NCBI GenBank assembly: GCA_902495955.1
Contig: CABUZE010000049.1
Location: forward strand, 1 to 6,802
Direction of reading: 5' to 3'
DNA: 6,802 nucleotides
From: an uncultured Collinsella sp.
Lineage (GTDB): Bacteria > Actinomycetota > Coriobacteriia > Coriobacteriales > Coriobacteriaceae
The number at the start of each line of letters is the position of its first letter. Positions within the stretch are counted from its first letter, which is position 1. A program made the position numbers and the translations under genes. Positions 6,629 to 6,802 of this stretch are shown here, one piece after another. Below the pieces are notes generated by a model. The model did not search any database and was not told where the DNA came from. It saw only the letters and a list, made by a program, of their open reading frames with translations.

Positions 6629-6669
6629 CAGCATCAAACAGGAGTTCGAGATATCACTATGCAGATAGT

Positions 6670-6802
6670 TTAGAACAGGAGGGCGTAGATGACCGCCACG
6701 ACGACGGAGGGGAGCATGTTGGCCGTGCGGAAGGTCTGAGGCCGAATAAGGTTAACGCCAACACAGAAGATGAGCATGTAGCCCACAAGCGAAAGGCTGT
6801 TG
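6670..6802 (-). CDS. C-terminal fragment of a DUF554-type integral membrane protein (5' end outside window)
   Basis: The last 43 complete codons and a TAA (6672-6670) are in the window. The frame reads through NSLSLVGYMLIFCVGVNL, then IRPQTFRTANMLPS, then a hydrophobic tail VVVAVIYALLF. Two hydrophobic spans separated by a short polar loop containing ANMLP match the end of DUF554 membrane proteins, in which a G-x-N-L helix, a basic loop with x-N-x-L-P and a final helix are conserved. The function of DUF554 proteins is not established. It is transcribed in the same direction as the sng cassette and ends 88 bp before the sngA start. Read-through into the cassette is possible, since only a weak 5-bp hairpin (6656-6669) follows the stop and it has no U tract. 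Confidence 0.65.
   Translation of the reverse strand, partial: NSLSLVGYMLIFCVGVNLIRPQTFRTANMLPSVVVAVIYALLF

Noticed and set aside
6656..6669. Inverted repeat ACTAT-GCAG-ATAGT after the DUF554-type gene as a terminator or operator
   Set aside because: The stem is 5 bp with no U tract after it and could occur by chance; no regulator is nearby to support an operator.
6637..6681. Direct repeat AACAGGAG at 6637-6644 and 6674-6681 as an attachment-site duplication
   Set aside because: Eight bases about 37 bp apart on one side of the cassette is compatible with chance, and no recombinase is present.

Overview
The window is GC-rich, gene-dense bacterial DNA with GTG and ATG starts and clear AGGAG-type ribosome binding sites. 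Base composition and protein character suggest an actinobacterial gut commensal of the Coriobacteriia, possibly Collinsella. That assignment is an impression from style, not a proven one.

Layout. On the + strand, 1-59 is the 3' end of a probable GNAT acetyltransferase, followed directly by a spermidine-synthase-like methyltransferase-fold gene (60-938). After a 27-bp gap come three consecutive minus-strand genes filling 966-6581. In transcription order they are a TerB-N/TerB-C protein (6581-4821), a BrxD/DUF2791-type P-loop ATPase (4828-3527) and an Lhr-like DExH helicase (3410-966). Upstream of them, on the same strand, is the C-terminal end of a DUF554-type membrane protein (6670-6802).

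The centre of interest is the three-gene minus-strand cassette. Its composition (TerB-like protein, ATPase, helicase) and gene order match the anti-phage system Shango (sngA-sngB-sngC), so it is best read as a Shango-type defence operon in a Gram-positive host rather than as tellurite resistance or BREX. sngA and sngB overlap by 8 nt and are probably translationally coupled. sngC follows after a 116-nt gap that carries a perfect 12-bp inverted repeat starting in the sngB stop codon, and its own strong Shine-Dalgarno sequence with a GTG start. An extended -10 promoter candidate lies about 40 bp upstream of sngA. No nuclease, toxin, methylase or mobile-element gene is visible in the cassette, so how it stops phage is not evident from sequence.

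The only non-coding stretches are 939-965, 3411-3526 and 6582-6669; all are shorter than 300 bases and are described below. No tRNA, rRNA, CRISPR array, IS element or integrase was seen.
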